From positions 66,439,583 to 66,503,582 of the forward strand of contig OY755046.1 of assembly GCA_963576565.1 (NCBI GenBank): DNA of 64,000 nucleotides, read 5' to 3'. A program made the translations under genes and the position numbers. Of the stretch, positions 35,187-47,757 are shown piece by piece. Origin of the DNA: Aspidapion aeneum. Its lineage: Eukaryota > Arthropoda > Insecta > Coleoptera > Brentidae. Position 1 is the first letter of the stretch, and every line of letters starts with the position of its first letter. The notes under the pieces are model-generated. The model saw only the letters and a list, made by a program, of their open reading frames with translations, searched no databases and was not told the DNA's origin.

Positions 35187-35358
35187 ACCCAGGAATATGT
35201 CTTGGAGGAGGGGCCCGAGGCCTCTTGGGGGGGGGGCCGAAGCCTCATGATGTCGAATTTTAAGTTATTTTTTGTGTTTTTTCATAAAATATGTGGAAAA
35301 TATGTAAAAAAATCTAAGGATTGGGGGGGGCTCGGGCCCGGGTGGTCCCATGCCACAA
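35187..35358. repeat. G-run interspersed repeat (ACCCAGGAATAT family)
   Basis: ACACCCAGGAATATGTCTTG, a G-run, CATGATGTCGAATTTTAAG and a final GGGGCTCGGGCCCGGG parallel the copies at 37887-38035 and 51426-51595. Confidence 0.7.
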
Positions 35359-35548
35359 TAAAATTTAGCTTTGGGTGTTAGGTATGCAAAATATAACAAA
35401 AATATATCCTTTTTGCAGCTTTTTTGGTTCTTGTCGACTTTAGAGACACAAAAACTAAACATTTTTCTATCGCGATTTCACTTGCAAACACTAATTTAGA
35501 TATTTTTAAGCATATTTAGATGCGGATAATATCAAAGAACACAATTTT

Positions 35549-36444
<896 letters not shown>

Positions 36445-36689
36445 TAGGGGCCCATATATTGACAGAATATTTTTATTAGGTTTTGCTAAAATCTAAATTA
36501 TACTTGTATTTAATTTTGTTTACATTACAGGTGACATTACCCTGGAATAAATTTTTGGTTGGAAAAAAGAAAAACAAAAATTGTGCGCCGTTGCCAAACT
36601 GCTCATGAACGCGTCCTAAATCTAACAACACAAATTGGTGAAAGATATTAATTTCGGTTCAGTTGGGTTTGGAATTCTTGGATTAGCTC

Positions 36690-37155
36690 GGGTTTGCTTA
36701 GGTTAGGTTTCATTACAATAAATTATGTTTGATCCGGTTAGGTTAGGTTTCATTACAATAAATTATGTTTGATCCGGTAAGGTTAGGTTAGGTTAGGTTA
36801 GGTTTCATTACAATAAATTATGATTGATCCGGTTAGGTTAGGTTAGGTTTCATTACAATAAATTATGTTTGATCCGGTTAGGTTAGGTTTCATTACAATA
36901 AATTATGTTTGATCCGGTTAGGTTAGGTTAGGTTAGGTTTCATTACAATAAATTATGTTTGATCCGGTTAGGTTAGATTATGTTTCATTACAATAAATTA
37001 TGTTTGATCTGGTTAGGTTAGGTTTCATTACAATAAATTTGGTTTGATCCGGTTAGGTTAGGTTTCATTACAATAAATTATGTTTGATTAGGTTAGGTTA
37101 AGTTTCAGTTAGGTTAGGTTTGATTTATTCAAGTTCTAGTTCAAATATGCTTTTT
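36690..37155. repeat. Minisatellite with TTAGG arrays
   Basis: Nine copies of a CATTACAATAAATT unit (first at about 36709, last at about 37068) alternate with TATGTTTGATCC and one to four tandem GGTTA pentamers. GGTTAGGTTAGG is the insect telomere repeat TTAGG. The pentamer number varies between units, which makes them 35-57 bp. Confidence 0.92.
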
Positions 37156-37159
37156 TGCT

Positions 37160-37886
37160 TAGGTTAGGTTTAGTTAAAAAGTGTTTAAGTTTTTATGCCG
37201 TTTTGATGTTTGAATAATGTTTTTAAAGTAAGTTTTTTCAATAAATCTTATCCATACAGTAAGTCTATTTTTTCCCTAATTTTGACGACTTTTGTGACGA
37301 TCTGGCAACAGTGCCTTTTTGAAACATATTTCAGGTGCATTTTGGTTGGCAGCCATGCTTTCTGAAGTTAGTTGTTATTGAATGTTATTGAAAACAGTGA
37401 GGTTAAACAGCTCATTTTATAGGACTTTTTTTTCCATTTTTTTCAAAAAATACCGCATAATCCGCAAAAATTTGTTTTTGTAAATGTTCTTAAAAAGGCC
37501 CTTTTTAAGCCTAAAAAAAATTTTTCACAAAATTCGTGTGTCCTTTAAGTCGACACGCCCCGCTTTTTTTTCTTGAAATACCCTGAAAAAAATACTTATT
37601 TTTCGATTCTATTTTTTTTAACTGAAATGGAAGATTTAACTTGTTTAATTATAATAATAGTTGTTTTTTAAATTTAACTGCATATAATTATTAACTAAAT
37701 ATCCTAATACCTACCTATTAGTTTCTAATACATACATACCAATTTAGATTTAATTAATAAACAAAACACACGGTCAGTGTGGTAATTACGTCAAAACAAA
37801 CTCAGGTATATAACTAATTAAAAAATTACACATTCCATAGTCTGAAAAATTTAGTTTATGCACGTACATACCTAAACGAAGGCAGT
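37160..37886. other. Part of CaMKK intron 1, no gene recognised
   Basis: AT-rich sequence; no domain or terminal repeat identified. Confidence 0.45.
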
Positions 37887-38035
37887 GGCGCACCTATAAA
37901 TATATCTTGGGGGGCTAAGACCCCTGATGATGATGCTTTATGCTATTTAATTTTTTTATTCGTGAGATATGTGAAAAATATTCTTTGGCTTGGGGAGGAG
38001 GGAGCCGTAGCCCCCTCTGGGTACGCTCATGAACA
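37887..38035. repeat. G-run interspersed repeat (ACCCAGGAATAT family)
   Basis: It runs from GCGCACCTATAAATATATCT through ATTCGTGAGATATGTG to the end GGGTACGCTCATG. It parallels 51426-51595. Confidence 0.7.
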
Positions 38036-38154
38036 TAGGTAAATCAATGCGCCATGCCGGACTTATACTTTTCTCAGACTGACTAAGGAAAGTAAAAAAA
38101 AATACAGTAGATATCTGAGCTTTGATAGCCCGACAATAACACAACTCGATGCTT

Positions 38155-38690
38155 TTTTTGTATAAATATATTTATCGGTTTCACAACGTTCTACGTCTTC
38201 CCATACCCAATCTTCACTCGTTTCTGTTTGCCCATAATTCATCATCTAGGCCTCTTATTCTTATTTCACTGTCTATTCCTTCTCTCCAGCTTCTCCTTGG
38301 CCGTCCTCGTTTTCTTCGGCCAGTTGGTTTCCATTGTAGTATTTGTTTAGGCAGTCTTTCATCATTCATTCTTTGTACATGTCCGTACCACACCAGTTGC
38401 TTTGTTCTTATATCATCCACTAAAGTACGTTCCCCCACTGTCATCATTTCTCTTATTCTTTGATTTGTAACTCTTTTTCTTTTGGATTTCCCTGCTGCTC
38501 TTCTCCAATAGTCCATCTCCGTAGCGGAAAGCATTTTTTCTGTTCTATCCTTGATTGGCCATACTTCTGAGCCGTATGTGATAATACTTTTTACAATGGT
38601 GTTATATATAAGCTGTTTGTTATGTTTTGATATGCTTTGGTCCCAAATTATTCTATTTAATAAAGTTATTGCTTTGATTGATATGGAAAT
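38155..38690 (-). mobile_element. RTE family A 3' fragment
   Basis: A minus-strand copy. The 3' end ATAAATATATTTATCGG is at 38161, and the open frame (stop about 38214) shows VKSIITYGSEVWPIKDRTEK and the RRKRGRPRRSW tail. Truncated at about 38690. Confidence 0.92.
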
Positions 38691-39067
38691 TATGAATCTT
38701 GAAATTTCGTAAATTACGTTTATGCCAATCTCAACTAATATTGAACAGGAAAGTTTTGATAAAGTCAATTGTCTAAAGCTTTTATCGAACAGTTAATACA
38801 AAACAATATAAACGATCTCAAGGTACACTAATTTATCTCCTTCCTGTCTAAGCCTATTAAAAATGGTTCATTACGCTTCAAGTTTTGACCTCTACTCGGC
38901 CTAGGTATCTGATTTATTATTTCTTTTGTTTAATAGATGTTTTTCTTCCTTTTTTCTGCTTCTAAAATTTTAATTTTTTTTCTGCTAGTAAATCTTAGAT
39001 TGTTATTAGTACAAGACCGGCTATTTGATAGACGCTTATCATCTTTACCTAAAAGGTGTTTTCTGTT
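38691..39067. other. Short gap between transposons, no gene recognised
   Basis: AT-rich sequence with no recognisable feature. Confidence 0.4.
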
Positions 39068-39530
39068 CAGTGAAACCTCCTATAAACGGACACTCACGAT
39101 TTCGTCGTTTTTGTCCGCTTATTGGATGTGTCCGCTTATGAGAGAGAATTGCGAAATTTTAATATATATTTATTAACAATTTCCGCTGCTTTTGTTTTTC
39201 CGATATTAAATTTTTTAGCGATCTTTCGTACTGATAGATGTTCCTTCTCTGAAACGTTAACAACTTCCATTCTTTTACGTAAACTAATAAGTTTTTTACC
39301 AGGCTCTATTTCAAAGAGATCTATTACTACCCAACCGAAAAATAAAAATAAAGTGCGTTGTTGCCAACATACTACAAAATATTTAGGCCCATGTCGTGCA
39401 GCGCTCCGTTCCGTTGTCAGAGGTTAACGTCCTGTTAAGGGAGGTTTCACAATGTTTTAACCAAAAAAAATTGTCCGCGTCCGGTTATTAGAGTGTCCGC
39501 TTAAAAGAGGTGTCCGCAAGGAGAGGTTCA
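39068..39530 (-). mobile_element. Pogo/Tigger-type element, second decayed copy
   Basis: It begins CAGTGAAACCTCCTATAAAC with the same subterminal GTCCGCTTATTGG motifs as 31607-32241 and the same HTH region in reverse (AGAGATCTATTACTACCCAA). It is internally shorter. An extra terminal-repeat-like GGGAGGTTTCAC near 39441 precedes the real right end (GTCCGCAAGGAGAGGTTCA). The flanking TA is not intact on the left. Confidence 0.8.
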
Positions 39531-39774
39531 TTCTTCATTCTTCGAATGAAGCTGTTTTCTTGGGGGCTAGTTGGCCCAATTCTTGAGGCGATACAGCAAT
39601 ATTCGTTCGATGTACTTTTGTCAATTGTTAAAACCTTTTGAGAAGTTGGGCAGAACATTTTTGCTTGTCTCTGTATCTTATTTGTCTTCAAGTTTTGTAA
39701 TCAAACCAAAGCTATTTGCCTTGCTAGGGGGCTAGTTCGCCACAAATTTGGCAGCAGCTATGCTTCTTTAATAG

Positions 39775-40510
39775 TCTATCAATCTATTTAGCCTTCTTCG
39801 ATCCATCTTTGAACGTAGGCCTCCCCCAACTCCTCTCTGTCCGTCACCGTATTCATCCATCTAGTTTCCGCATGTTTCTTTAAATCGTCCGCTCATCTCA
39901 TTTGAGGTTTTTCCCTACTTCTTTTATTTTCCCAAGGTCTCCAGTTTACAGTAGATTGTTCCATCGGCAAATTTCTATTTTAATTTTGCTACCTTTCCTC
40001 TGATATCCCTTACTTTTGTTTAAGTTTCTTATCCATCCACTATTTTTCTGTTAGCTTAACATTCAATTGTATTTCCATTGATCTTTGGGCTTTTGTTACC
40101 TTATCCATGTTTGATTTAGTAACTGTCTAGCTCTGGGATCCATATGTTAGTACAGGAAGGATACATTGGTTATATTCTTTCATTTTGAGGCACTGAGGAT
40201 ATTTTTTATTTTTTAATATGTAGCCTAATTTACCGAATTCTGCACCGGCCAATCTTAATCGTCTCTTGATTTCAGCTGTTTAAATTTCTTTTTTTAGTTT
40301 AATCAATTGTCCCATTACTTGTTCTAAATTTTCTTGAATTATTCCGATGATATTTTCATCTGTGTTTGTTATTATTTTAGCTTTAGTGTAGTTCATACTC
40401 AAGCCTATATTTTTAGCTGCTGTATCCAATTTTTCCAGCATTTTTATCAATTTTTCCTTCTTATCTGTCATTAAAGCGATATCGTCAGCATATCTTAGGT
40501 GGTTCAAGTA
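39775..40510 (-). pseudogene. RTE family C (BovB-like) RT and 3' end, decayed
   Basis: The minus strand carries an RT palm HLRYADDIALMTDKKEKLIK with LDTAAKNIGLSMNYTKAK (40280-40507), the YADD form of the catalytic box. It is followed after several breaks by a 3' part that translates near RWADDL and DRKEW-type text. The 3' end has AATCTATTTAGCCTTCTTCG. Copies of the same 3' end lie at 46395-46850, 49765-51350 (interrupted) and 56310-56450 (plus). Confidence 0.85.
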
Positions 40511-41480
40511 TTATCCGCTTACTTTGATGCCTAGTTCTTTCCAATTCAAGCTTTTAAAAACATCCTCTAGGGCCTGGTTAAATACTTTAAAGTTCTGCAG
40601 AGTTTTAATGATTTGCGCAGATCATTCGTGGAGCAGACTCATTTGCTTCAGTTGGTCTGAAGCAGAGAACATTTCTTCGATGTCTGAAGACTGTCTCTTG
40701 ATTGTATGAATGAACTGTGCTCGGCTCAGATAATAATTTAAATACTATCTAGTATATAGAACCCAGTAAACCTCAAATTATATTTTAGGCCAGAAACTTA
40801 GTCAACATGATATACCACGTAATGCCATGGTTGTAGCCTTAGACCACTACAGAGAGCCACAATGTGCCCGCACTCTGTTAGTTCCAAATAGGCACTCCAT
40901 ATATCATGTCCCATGTGCTGATTTCCTGAATGCCCAGGCCACCGAATCCATTCAGAGAATCACCAGATTAACCCATCCCCTTTACCATAGATGTTATCTG
41001 GTGTGATCCCAAAGGTTACCAGTTTGAATTTTTTTTTCTGTTAACTGGTCAATGCTCGTCTGTTTACCCATGGGTAAACCCCACTTTAATCGCCTCTTAC
41101 GACAGGCCTAGGGTTACCTTGGAGCTATTCTTATCTCCGAACACCATACAAACCAGACTGTCTCTTTATAGATAGCTAGTCATTTTAAGGTCTGTTTACA
41201 CTAACTTTTTACCACTGAACCAAAATTGGGTCAATAAAGCTAGTGTAAAAGTCGTGCACATATCCAGAACAAATAAATCCATAACCAGATATGATTTCGG
41301 CGTGACTATCCAGGACAGATAATCGATTCGCCAGCAGGGCTATTCAGCGGTCCGATTAAATTTTTAATTAAATATCTGCTGCGCTACAGCAGGTAATAGA
41401 TATCTAGAGAATAGAATGAGGTCATATTCAGGTCAGGTTAGGTCAGATAACAAAGGAACTAATAAGGTGCTTATAATGCT
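40511..41480. other. Unassigned repeat-like stretch
   Basis: The 40780-41170 part has mixed composition unlike simple AT-rich intron and includes ACCCATGGGTAAACCCC and CGCCTCTTACGACAGGCC; it looks like retroelement untranslated DNA but I could not place it. At 41204-41255, GTTTACACTAACTTTTT and AAGCTAGTGTAAAA suggest a small foldback. Confidence 0.4.
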
Positions 41481-42566
41481 GTTAATACTACATCCAGTAC
41501 CCGATGATTAGAAAATTGCATTCATATGCTCAATACATGAAAAAGGAAACAAGCAGGATTGCAACAATTACAGAGCAATTTCAGTAACCAGTACTCTAAG
41601 TAGATTGTACGGTAGGATTCTTAGAAATCTAATAGATAATGATTTTCATGAACAAGAAGAAGAAGAGCAAAGTGTGTTTCGTGCAGGCAGATCTTGTAGT
41701 GATAATATTTTTTGTCTTAAACAAGTAATTGAGAAAAGGAGTGCTAGAAATATAGAGAGTCATGTTAACTTTGTGGACCTACAAAAAGCATATACGTTCC
41801 AGCAGAAAAATTATGGACAGTGTTAACCACCGCTTTATCATATACAAACTATAGTTTGTTAACGACCAAATAAATGTGGCTAATACCAAAAGTGGGGTTT
41901 AACAGTGAACATGGACAAGACACAGTACTTATGTGTTGGAAATGATTCAAGTGAGTTAGAACTAGAGGACGGACAAACAATATCTCCAGGCAATGAGTAT
42001 ATTTGGGTGTCGCATTTGATAAAGAACTGGAAAAAAGGATAGTAAAAGCATAAAAGGTTATTGGATGTGTTAACAGTATTTTATAGAGCAAAGAGCTAAA
42101 AAAGAATGTAAAATTTACCATATGCGAAACAATGGTAAAAAGCACGCTGTTGTATGGAGTGAAGACTTGTCGCGTAACAGAAAAATACAAAACAAAAGTG
42201 GAAAGAGTCGAAATGGATGCAACAGGAAGATCAATGAGAATATCTAGAACAGATCATTTAAGAAATAAGACCATAAAAGAAAGAATGGGAATCGAGGGAA
42301 GCATGACGGATATGACATCACTAAAAGACAACTGATATGGTACGGGCATCTACAACGGATGAAACACTAAAGATTACCAAAGCGGGGCCTAAAATGGCGA
42401 CTAATAGGGTGCAGAAAAAGAAGGCGTCCTAAACAGAAATGGCAACAGTCAATCCAAAGGTCAATGAGTCAAACAAACCTTACAGAAGATTGTTAGGATC
42501 GAAGAAGGTGGATAATAGGCGTCGCACAACGTAGAAAAGCGTTCTAAACCAAGATAGTAGTAATAA
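41480..42566 (+). mobile_element. RTE family B copy, plus strand, with internal deletions
   Basis: The RT begins with HEKGNKQDCNNYRAISV, STLSRLYGRILRNLI, FRAGRSCSDNIF and FVDLQKAYT, then loses the middle of the RT (a deletion near 41830-41880 removes the FADD box). It resumes with EYIWVSHLIKNW-type text, TETCR/KTCRV and the terminal block to GTAGTAATAATTT. Stops and frameshifts are numerous. Confidence 0.9.
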
Positions 42567-42589
42567 TTTCACAGCTGGTTTAAAGTTTC

Positions 42590-43405
42590 TATTTATCTAT
42601 ATATATTTGTCGGTTTCACAACGTTCTACGTCTTCCGATACCCAATCTCCACTTGTTTCGATTTGCCCATAATTCATCATCTAGGCCTCTTATTCTTATT
42701 TCATTGTCTATTCCTTCTCTCCAGCTTCTCCTTGGCTGTCGTCGTTTTCTTCGGCCAGTTGGTTTCCATTGTAGTATTTGTTTAGGTAGTCTTTCATCAT
42801 TCATTCTTTGTACATGTCCGTACTACACCAGTTGTTTTGTTCTTATATCATCCAGTAAAGTACGTTCACCCACTGTCATAATTTCTCTTATTCTTTGATT
42901 TGTAACTCTTTCTCTTTTTGGTTTCCCTGCTGCTCTTCTCCAATAGTCCATCTCCGTAGCGGGAAGCATTTTTTCTGTTCTATCCTTGATTGGCCATACT
43001 TCTGAGCCGTATGTAATAATACTTATACAATGGTGTTATATATAAACTTTTTGTTATGTTTTGATATACTTTGGTCCCAAATTATTCCATTTAATAAAGT
43101 TATTGCTTTTCTTCCTTGTACGTTTCGATCTTTTATAGCTTTGTCTAGTGTTCCGTCAGCTGTAATTTTTAGACCTAAGTATTTATACTCATCACAGGAC
43201 TGAATTCGCTGCCCGGTATTTAAGATTAGATCGTGTTTCATTCCACCGATACACATATACTCTGTCTTATTGAGATTAAACTCTAGTCCCCACTTATTGT
43301 ATTCTTCTATTAGTTTTCGTGCCATATATTCGAGGTCGTCATAATTTTGAGATACTACTATCTGATCATCGTCGAAACATAAAGTATACAAGGTGGTTTC
43401 GTCCA
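42590..43405 (-). mobile_element. RTE family A copy, 5'-truncated
   Basis: A minus-strand copy from the 3' tail (TATATATTTGTCGG, 42598) to truncation at 43405. The frame 43023-43406 encodes DETTLYTLCFDDDQIVVSQN; the catalytic box reads FDDD where the reference has FADD. A deletion near 43022 shifts the frame before the RRKRRQPRRSW tail. Non-functional. Confidence 0.92.
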
Positions 43406-43589
43406 ACGGTTCTATTTATCTACTTTTTAATATAAGTTGTCTGTGGTTAGCAAACGAGGCTATTGCATTGTATGTGCGCCGTGCAGGTCAACCATAGATA
43501 TATCCAATTAACGCCTTCAGTTTTATTGCAGAGCCTATAATGCCCACGTGACTCTTAAAATCAAATAGGTACTGTAACAGAACGGAATG

Positions 43590-43822
43590 GTGGCAGAGAG
43601 CATGGGGCAGAGAGATAAAAAAGAATGTAAAAGTTAACATATATGAAACAATGGTGAAAAGCACACTGTTGTATGGAATAGAGACTTGTCGCGTAACAGA
43701 AAAACACAAAGCAAAAATGGAAAGTGTCGAAATGGATGCAATAAGAAGATCAATGAGAATATTTAGAACAGAACAGATAAGAAATGTGATCATAAAAGAA
43801 AGAATGGGAATTGAGGGAAGCC
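43590..43822 (+). mobile_element. RTE family B fragment
   Basis: The open segment contains MVKSTLLYGIETCRVTEKHK with RRSMRIFRTEQIRN and ERMGIEG. It is cut by a G-run element at 43823. Confidence 0.88.
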
Positions 43823-43930
43823 ACTGGCGTATATAGGGGGGGGGCTGGGGGGCCCGGGCTAAGATTTTTTTAGATATTTTCGACATATTTCATGAATAAA
43901 AACATAAAAGAGCATAAAATACGCCCTCAT
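43823..43930. mobile_element. G-run element end
   Basis: CACTGGCGTATATAGGGGGG followed by GGCCCGGGC and CATGAATAAAAACATAAAAG. It resembles the hAT-type ends at 19988 and the ACCCAGGAATAT repeats. Only one end is present. Confidence 0.6.
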
Positions 43931-43948
43931 GTAGCTATTCTGGGTCTT

Positions 43949-44572
43949 TTTTTTTATTTGTCAAACACACTGAGTTTATTGTATTACAATCTAGTTAGTA
44001 AGACTAATTAGCAATTTTGTCTTAATTTACTAGAAAAGTCAGATTTAAACTAGGGTTCACTCAACAGTTCTTCCCGCTTTGTTTAGTCTGTAACTCACAA
44101 TTGTGTTGTGTTTATAGCATTATTTTGTTTTATGTGTAATTCACTTAGTTTACTAGCTCAAACGGCTTCACTCTTTTTAGTCTTCGAACTAGCATAGTAT
44201 TGTCTAGAAGATGAATTGCTTCCACATTCACATGCCGATGGAGTCTATCTTCATGGCTTTTTGCGTACTTTTTTATAGTCTCTGATACAGTTTCGATTTT
44301 TAGATCTCGATGAAGGTCACTATTTCGAACGTATCGAGGTGCATTCACAATGTTTCTTAATACTTTATTTTGAAATCTCTGTAAAATTAGAATGTGACTC
44401 TCTTTAGCACAACCCCATAGTTGAATACCATATGTCCATACTGGTTTCAGTATTTGTCTATAAAGCAGTACTTATTATGAATTGTTAAATTGGACTTCCA
44501 ATTAGCCAGTTCATTTTTCTATACCTTATCTCAAGTTCTTCTTTTTTTTCTTAACATGTGCTTTCCAGCACA
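43949..44572 (-). mobile_element. Jockey-clade retrotransposon 3' fragment
   Basis: A 624-bp minus-strand insertion with a poly(A) tail (T-run at 43949). It is flanked by the 12-bp duplication ATTCTGGGTCTT (43937-43948 and 44573-44584), which lies in the terminal repeat of a foldback element. The RT C-terminus reads RQILKPVWTYGIQLWGCAKE, LQRFQNKVLRNIVNAPRYV and SDLHRDLKIETV (44145-44480), the Jockey signature. One small frameshift lies near 44480. Confidence 0.94.
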
Positions 44573-44803
44573 ATTCTGGGTCTTGAACGATGTGACTATC
44601 CACATCACACGCTCTGACCAATAGCAAACTCTGAACGGTCGCGTGTTGCGCGAAATGACTGAACATTTCTCGGTTGGATCGTAGGAGAAGCTTGCGCAAT
44701 GGAGGTCTTTTCGCATAGCACGTGATGGCTCGGAGCTAATTTAAGGCTTGCCATTGGTCAAAGCGGGCGATGGGAACTATCACATCGTTCAAGACCCAGA
44801 ATA
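44573..44803. mobile_element. Foldback element copy 2 (hosts the Jockey insertion in its end)
   Basis: It runs from ATTCTGGGTCTTGAACG to CGTTCAAGACCCAGAAT, a precise inverted repeat at the ends, with an internal deletion relative to copies 1 and 3. Its outermost left bases (GTAGCT) are at 43931, beyond the Jockey insert. Confidence 0.88.
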
Positions 44804-44814
44804 CCAACGAAGAC

Positions 44815-45103
44815 GAACGATGTGACCATCCACATCACACGCTCTAACCAATAGCAAACTCTGAACGGTCGCATGTTGCGCGAAATGACTTGTCTCCACC
44901 AATAGCATAGTCGCCCGCTCTTTAGAGTTATTGAATTTTACGCGTTTGAAGTGAAATATGGTTTCCTGCCCGGTACCGACTGAACGTTTCTCGGTCGGAT
45001 CGTAGGAGAAGCTTGCGCAATGGAGGTCTTTTCGCATAGCACGTGACGGCTCGGAGCTTATTTAAAGTTTGCCATTGGTCAAGGCATGTGATGGGAACTA
45101 TCG
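44815..45103. mobile_element. Foldback element copy 3, ends lost
   Basis: It shares GAACGATGTGACCATCCACA, CTTGCGCAATGGAGGTCTTT and CCATTGGTCAAGGCATGTG with copies 1 and 2, and keeps the middle part that copy 2 lacks. The terminal ATTCTGGGTC repeats are missing on both sides. Copies 2 and 3 stand in direct orientation, 11 bp apart. Confidence 0.85.
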
Positions 45104-45501
45104 GTAATCCAAAATCAGGGAGTAACTATGATAACTTAAGTAACTTAAGTAACTTAAGGCATTAGATTTTTAAAACAAAGTTGTACACAGAACAGTTCGT
45201 ACCTAATTCCTACCTTTATTTTTTTAATTTTAGCCCGCATTTTCAAAAAATTTCAATTGAATATTTCCATAATATCAACAACAAAAATATACCTACAAGT
45301 AAATGGTCTTCGAATTAACGACAGTCCGAGAATTTTGCACTAATTGTTTGATTGAATTGAATACAGTTATAGTAATCAAAGTAACGATAGTAACAAATAT
45401 ATAAAATGATTACTTAGTAGTCGAGTAACGATTAGTAACGAGTATTTAAAAGTAACGGAAATTAACACTTCTAGTTGTAATGCCTGTTGAAGAAGGTTAT
45501 A

Positions 45502-46213
45502 GGCAGCCGAGGGGTCATCAGCTTTCAACAGTACTGTACAAATTTCACAACAGGACCCGACAGTACCACGACAGGACCCAACAGTACTCGACAGTACACG
45601 ACAGTACACGACAGTACCCAACAGTACTCGACAGGACCCAACAGTACCCGACAGTACACGACAGTACCCGACAGTACACGACAGTACCCAACAGTACTCG
45701 ACAGTACACGACAGTACACGACAGGACCCAACAGTACCCGACAGGACACGACAGTACCCGACAGTACTCGACAGTACACGACAGTACCCAACAGTACTCG
45801 ACAGTACACGATAGGACCCAACAGTACACGACAGTACTCGACACTACCCCCCAACCCCAACCAGTGGCGTAGATGCGAGAAGACATGATGAGCTTTTTTT
45901 TTTTTTTTTGGTCGCAAGTTTTTTGAGCGCGCGCTTTGTCCCTGTCGGCCTTCCCCAAACATGATGAACTTTGTTTGTTTTTTTTTTTTTTTTTTTTTTT
46001 TTGGGCGCAAATTTTTTGAGCGCGCAACAGGACCCAACAGTACTCGACAGTACACGACAGTACCCAACAGTACACGACAGGACCCAACAGTACTCGACAG
46101 TACACGACAGTACCCAACAGTACTCAACAGGACCCAACAGTACACGTCAGGAACCAAGTCCTGTTGGACGCTGTACAAAATTTTAGGGTGCCGATGACCC
46201 CTCGTAGGCAGCC
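45502..46213. mobile_element. Element carrying a 10-bp minisatellite
   Basis: Outer ends share CGAGGGGTCATC in inverse orientation (45509 and 46193-46204), with CTGTACAAA/TTTGTACAG-like text inside. The interior is two blocks of a 10-bp repeat of the form ACAGTACMCG (45550-45850 and 46022-46155). They are separated by a non-repeat spacer in which an about 110-bp unit with poly-T, TCGCAAGTTTTTTGAGCGCG and a CATGATGA start is duplicated. Ten bases times three give stop-free frames of ten-residue repeats on both strands, which are artefacts. Confidence 0.88.
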
Positions 46214-46394
46214 CATGTTTTAAAAAAATATATGAAAAGTACGTGAAATTTTTCAATTGTATTTTTAATTAAAAACAGGACGTTTGGGATGCTGCAAAAT
46301 ACAGTGCGCATAATGCAGAAAATATTTAACAAATTTTGCTGATGCAGTGGCTTATGAAAAAAGATTCAGTTATATTTTCGACGTTTCTCTACTT

Positions 46395-46850
46395 TATTCT
46401 ATTTATCTATTTAGACTTCTTCGATTCAGCTTTGGACATAGGCCATCCCCAATATCTTCCACTCTTTTCTGTCTGTCACCGTGTTCATCCATCTTGTTCC
46501 CGCATGTTTATTTAAATCATCCGCCCATCTCATTTGTGGTTTTCCCTTACTTCTTTTATTTTCCCAAGGTCTTCAGCTTACAATACATTTGTTTCCATCG
46601 ATCGTCTGTTTGTCTGATATTATGACCGATAAATTACCATTTTGATTTTGACATCCCTTACTTTTGTTTTATTTCTTATCCATTGATTCCTTTTACTTGA
46701 TTTTCCATTGATTTTCGGGCTTTTGTTACCTTATCCATGTTTGATTTTGTGTCCAGGTCTGGGATTCATGGGTGAGTGAGTGCTTTGAGGTAGTGAGGAT
46801 ATTTAAATTTTTTTAATATGTAAATACTTTTTATGCAAAATAATTATAAA
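46395..46850 (-). pseudogene. RTE family C (BovB-like) 3' end
   Basis: The minus strand translates near the end to RWADDLNKHAGTRWMNTVTD with DRKEWKILGMAYVQS and a stop, the C-terminal pattern of BovB-like RTE proteins. It is preceded by decayed sequence to 46850. Confidence 0.85.
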
Positions 46851-46857
46851 AATCAAA

Positions 46858-46920
46858 CGAGTCTCTCATATTTTTCCGTGGGTAGCTCTAAAGGCTAACC
46901 TTACGGGGATCCAAGATCTA
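46858..46920. repeat. Short repeat shared with 63545-63605
   Basis: TCTCATATTTTTCCGTGGGT, then GGCTAACCTTACGGGGATCC and AAGAT; the copy at 63545 differs at a few positions. Confidence 0.7.
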
Positions 46921-47137
46921 ATGAACACCTAATAACTGTTGACAGTTAACTAGGTATTTCGACCTTATGGGACTCCTCAGTAGACTGCTTGGTCAATGTG
47001 ACACCCTTGCAAAATTAATCAAATCGTTTTGTCTCTCATACTACGTCTATAGTGAGACAATTCTCGCAAGAAGCGCCATCTACCGAGATACGAGAGAAAC
47101 TAGAACAAGAGCAGGCGAACCTAAACGGCTATATATA

Positions 47138-47179
<42 letters not shown>

Positions 47180-47182
<3 letters not shown>

Positions 47183-47282
47183 GGTGTCCCAGAACTAATG
47201 GTACATGGTTAAACTGTAGATTCCTTGGGTCAAAATATTACGATTTAGCCATACTTACCTTAGTCCAAAAGTTCAAATTAAT
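47180..47282 (+). repeat. ACAGGGTGTCCCAG module next to a (TA)n tract
   Basis: ACAGGGTGTCCCAGAACTAA and the next 80 bp are repeated at the palindrome centre (53836-53938 direct, 53682-53784 inverted). It follows a (TA)n run at 47131-47178 and directly abuts the outer boundary of the giant inverted duplication. Confidence 0.9.
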
Positions 47283-47686
47283 TATTTTATATTTTGACCT
47301 AATAAAAGGATACTTTCTTTTTTTTTAAACACTTCACTCTTAAAATAACGAAAATTTATGATAAATGCACTCAAAACAACCCTTAGAGCAGTGGCGGATC
47401 CAGATGGCCCCGGGCCCCCCTCTCCAAACATATTTTTTAGTTTAGCAGCGTCATGCATTTAAAATTTATCACAAATTCTACTTAATTTTTTTTTTAATTC
47501 GCCTGCGGCGCCATAAATCTCCTTTAGATACTAAATTTCACACAACTACACAGATCTATCAAAAACCGCTAACTGTTGTTCAAAATCCATTAATACGACA
47601 GCTTTTTGACAGTTCAAAAATTTAAAAACTTTTTAACGCATCAATTTGCGATTTTCGGAGTATAGTAGAACACGGTTTTCCCAATA

Positions 47687-47742
<56 letters not shown>

Positions 47743-47757
47743 ATATATATATACTAC

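Noticed and set aside
36690..37155. CRISPR-like repeat-spacer array
   Set aside because: The regular units with variable spacers are a eukaryotic minisatellite; the varying part is TTAGG copy number, not unique spacers.
45480..46256. Frames with STRQYTTVPN-like or CRVLLGTV-like repeats
   Set aside because: They arise from a 10-bp tandem repeat, which gives ten-residue repeats on both strands; no start context or conserved domain.
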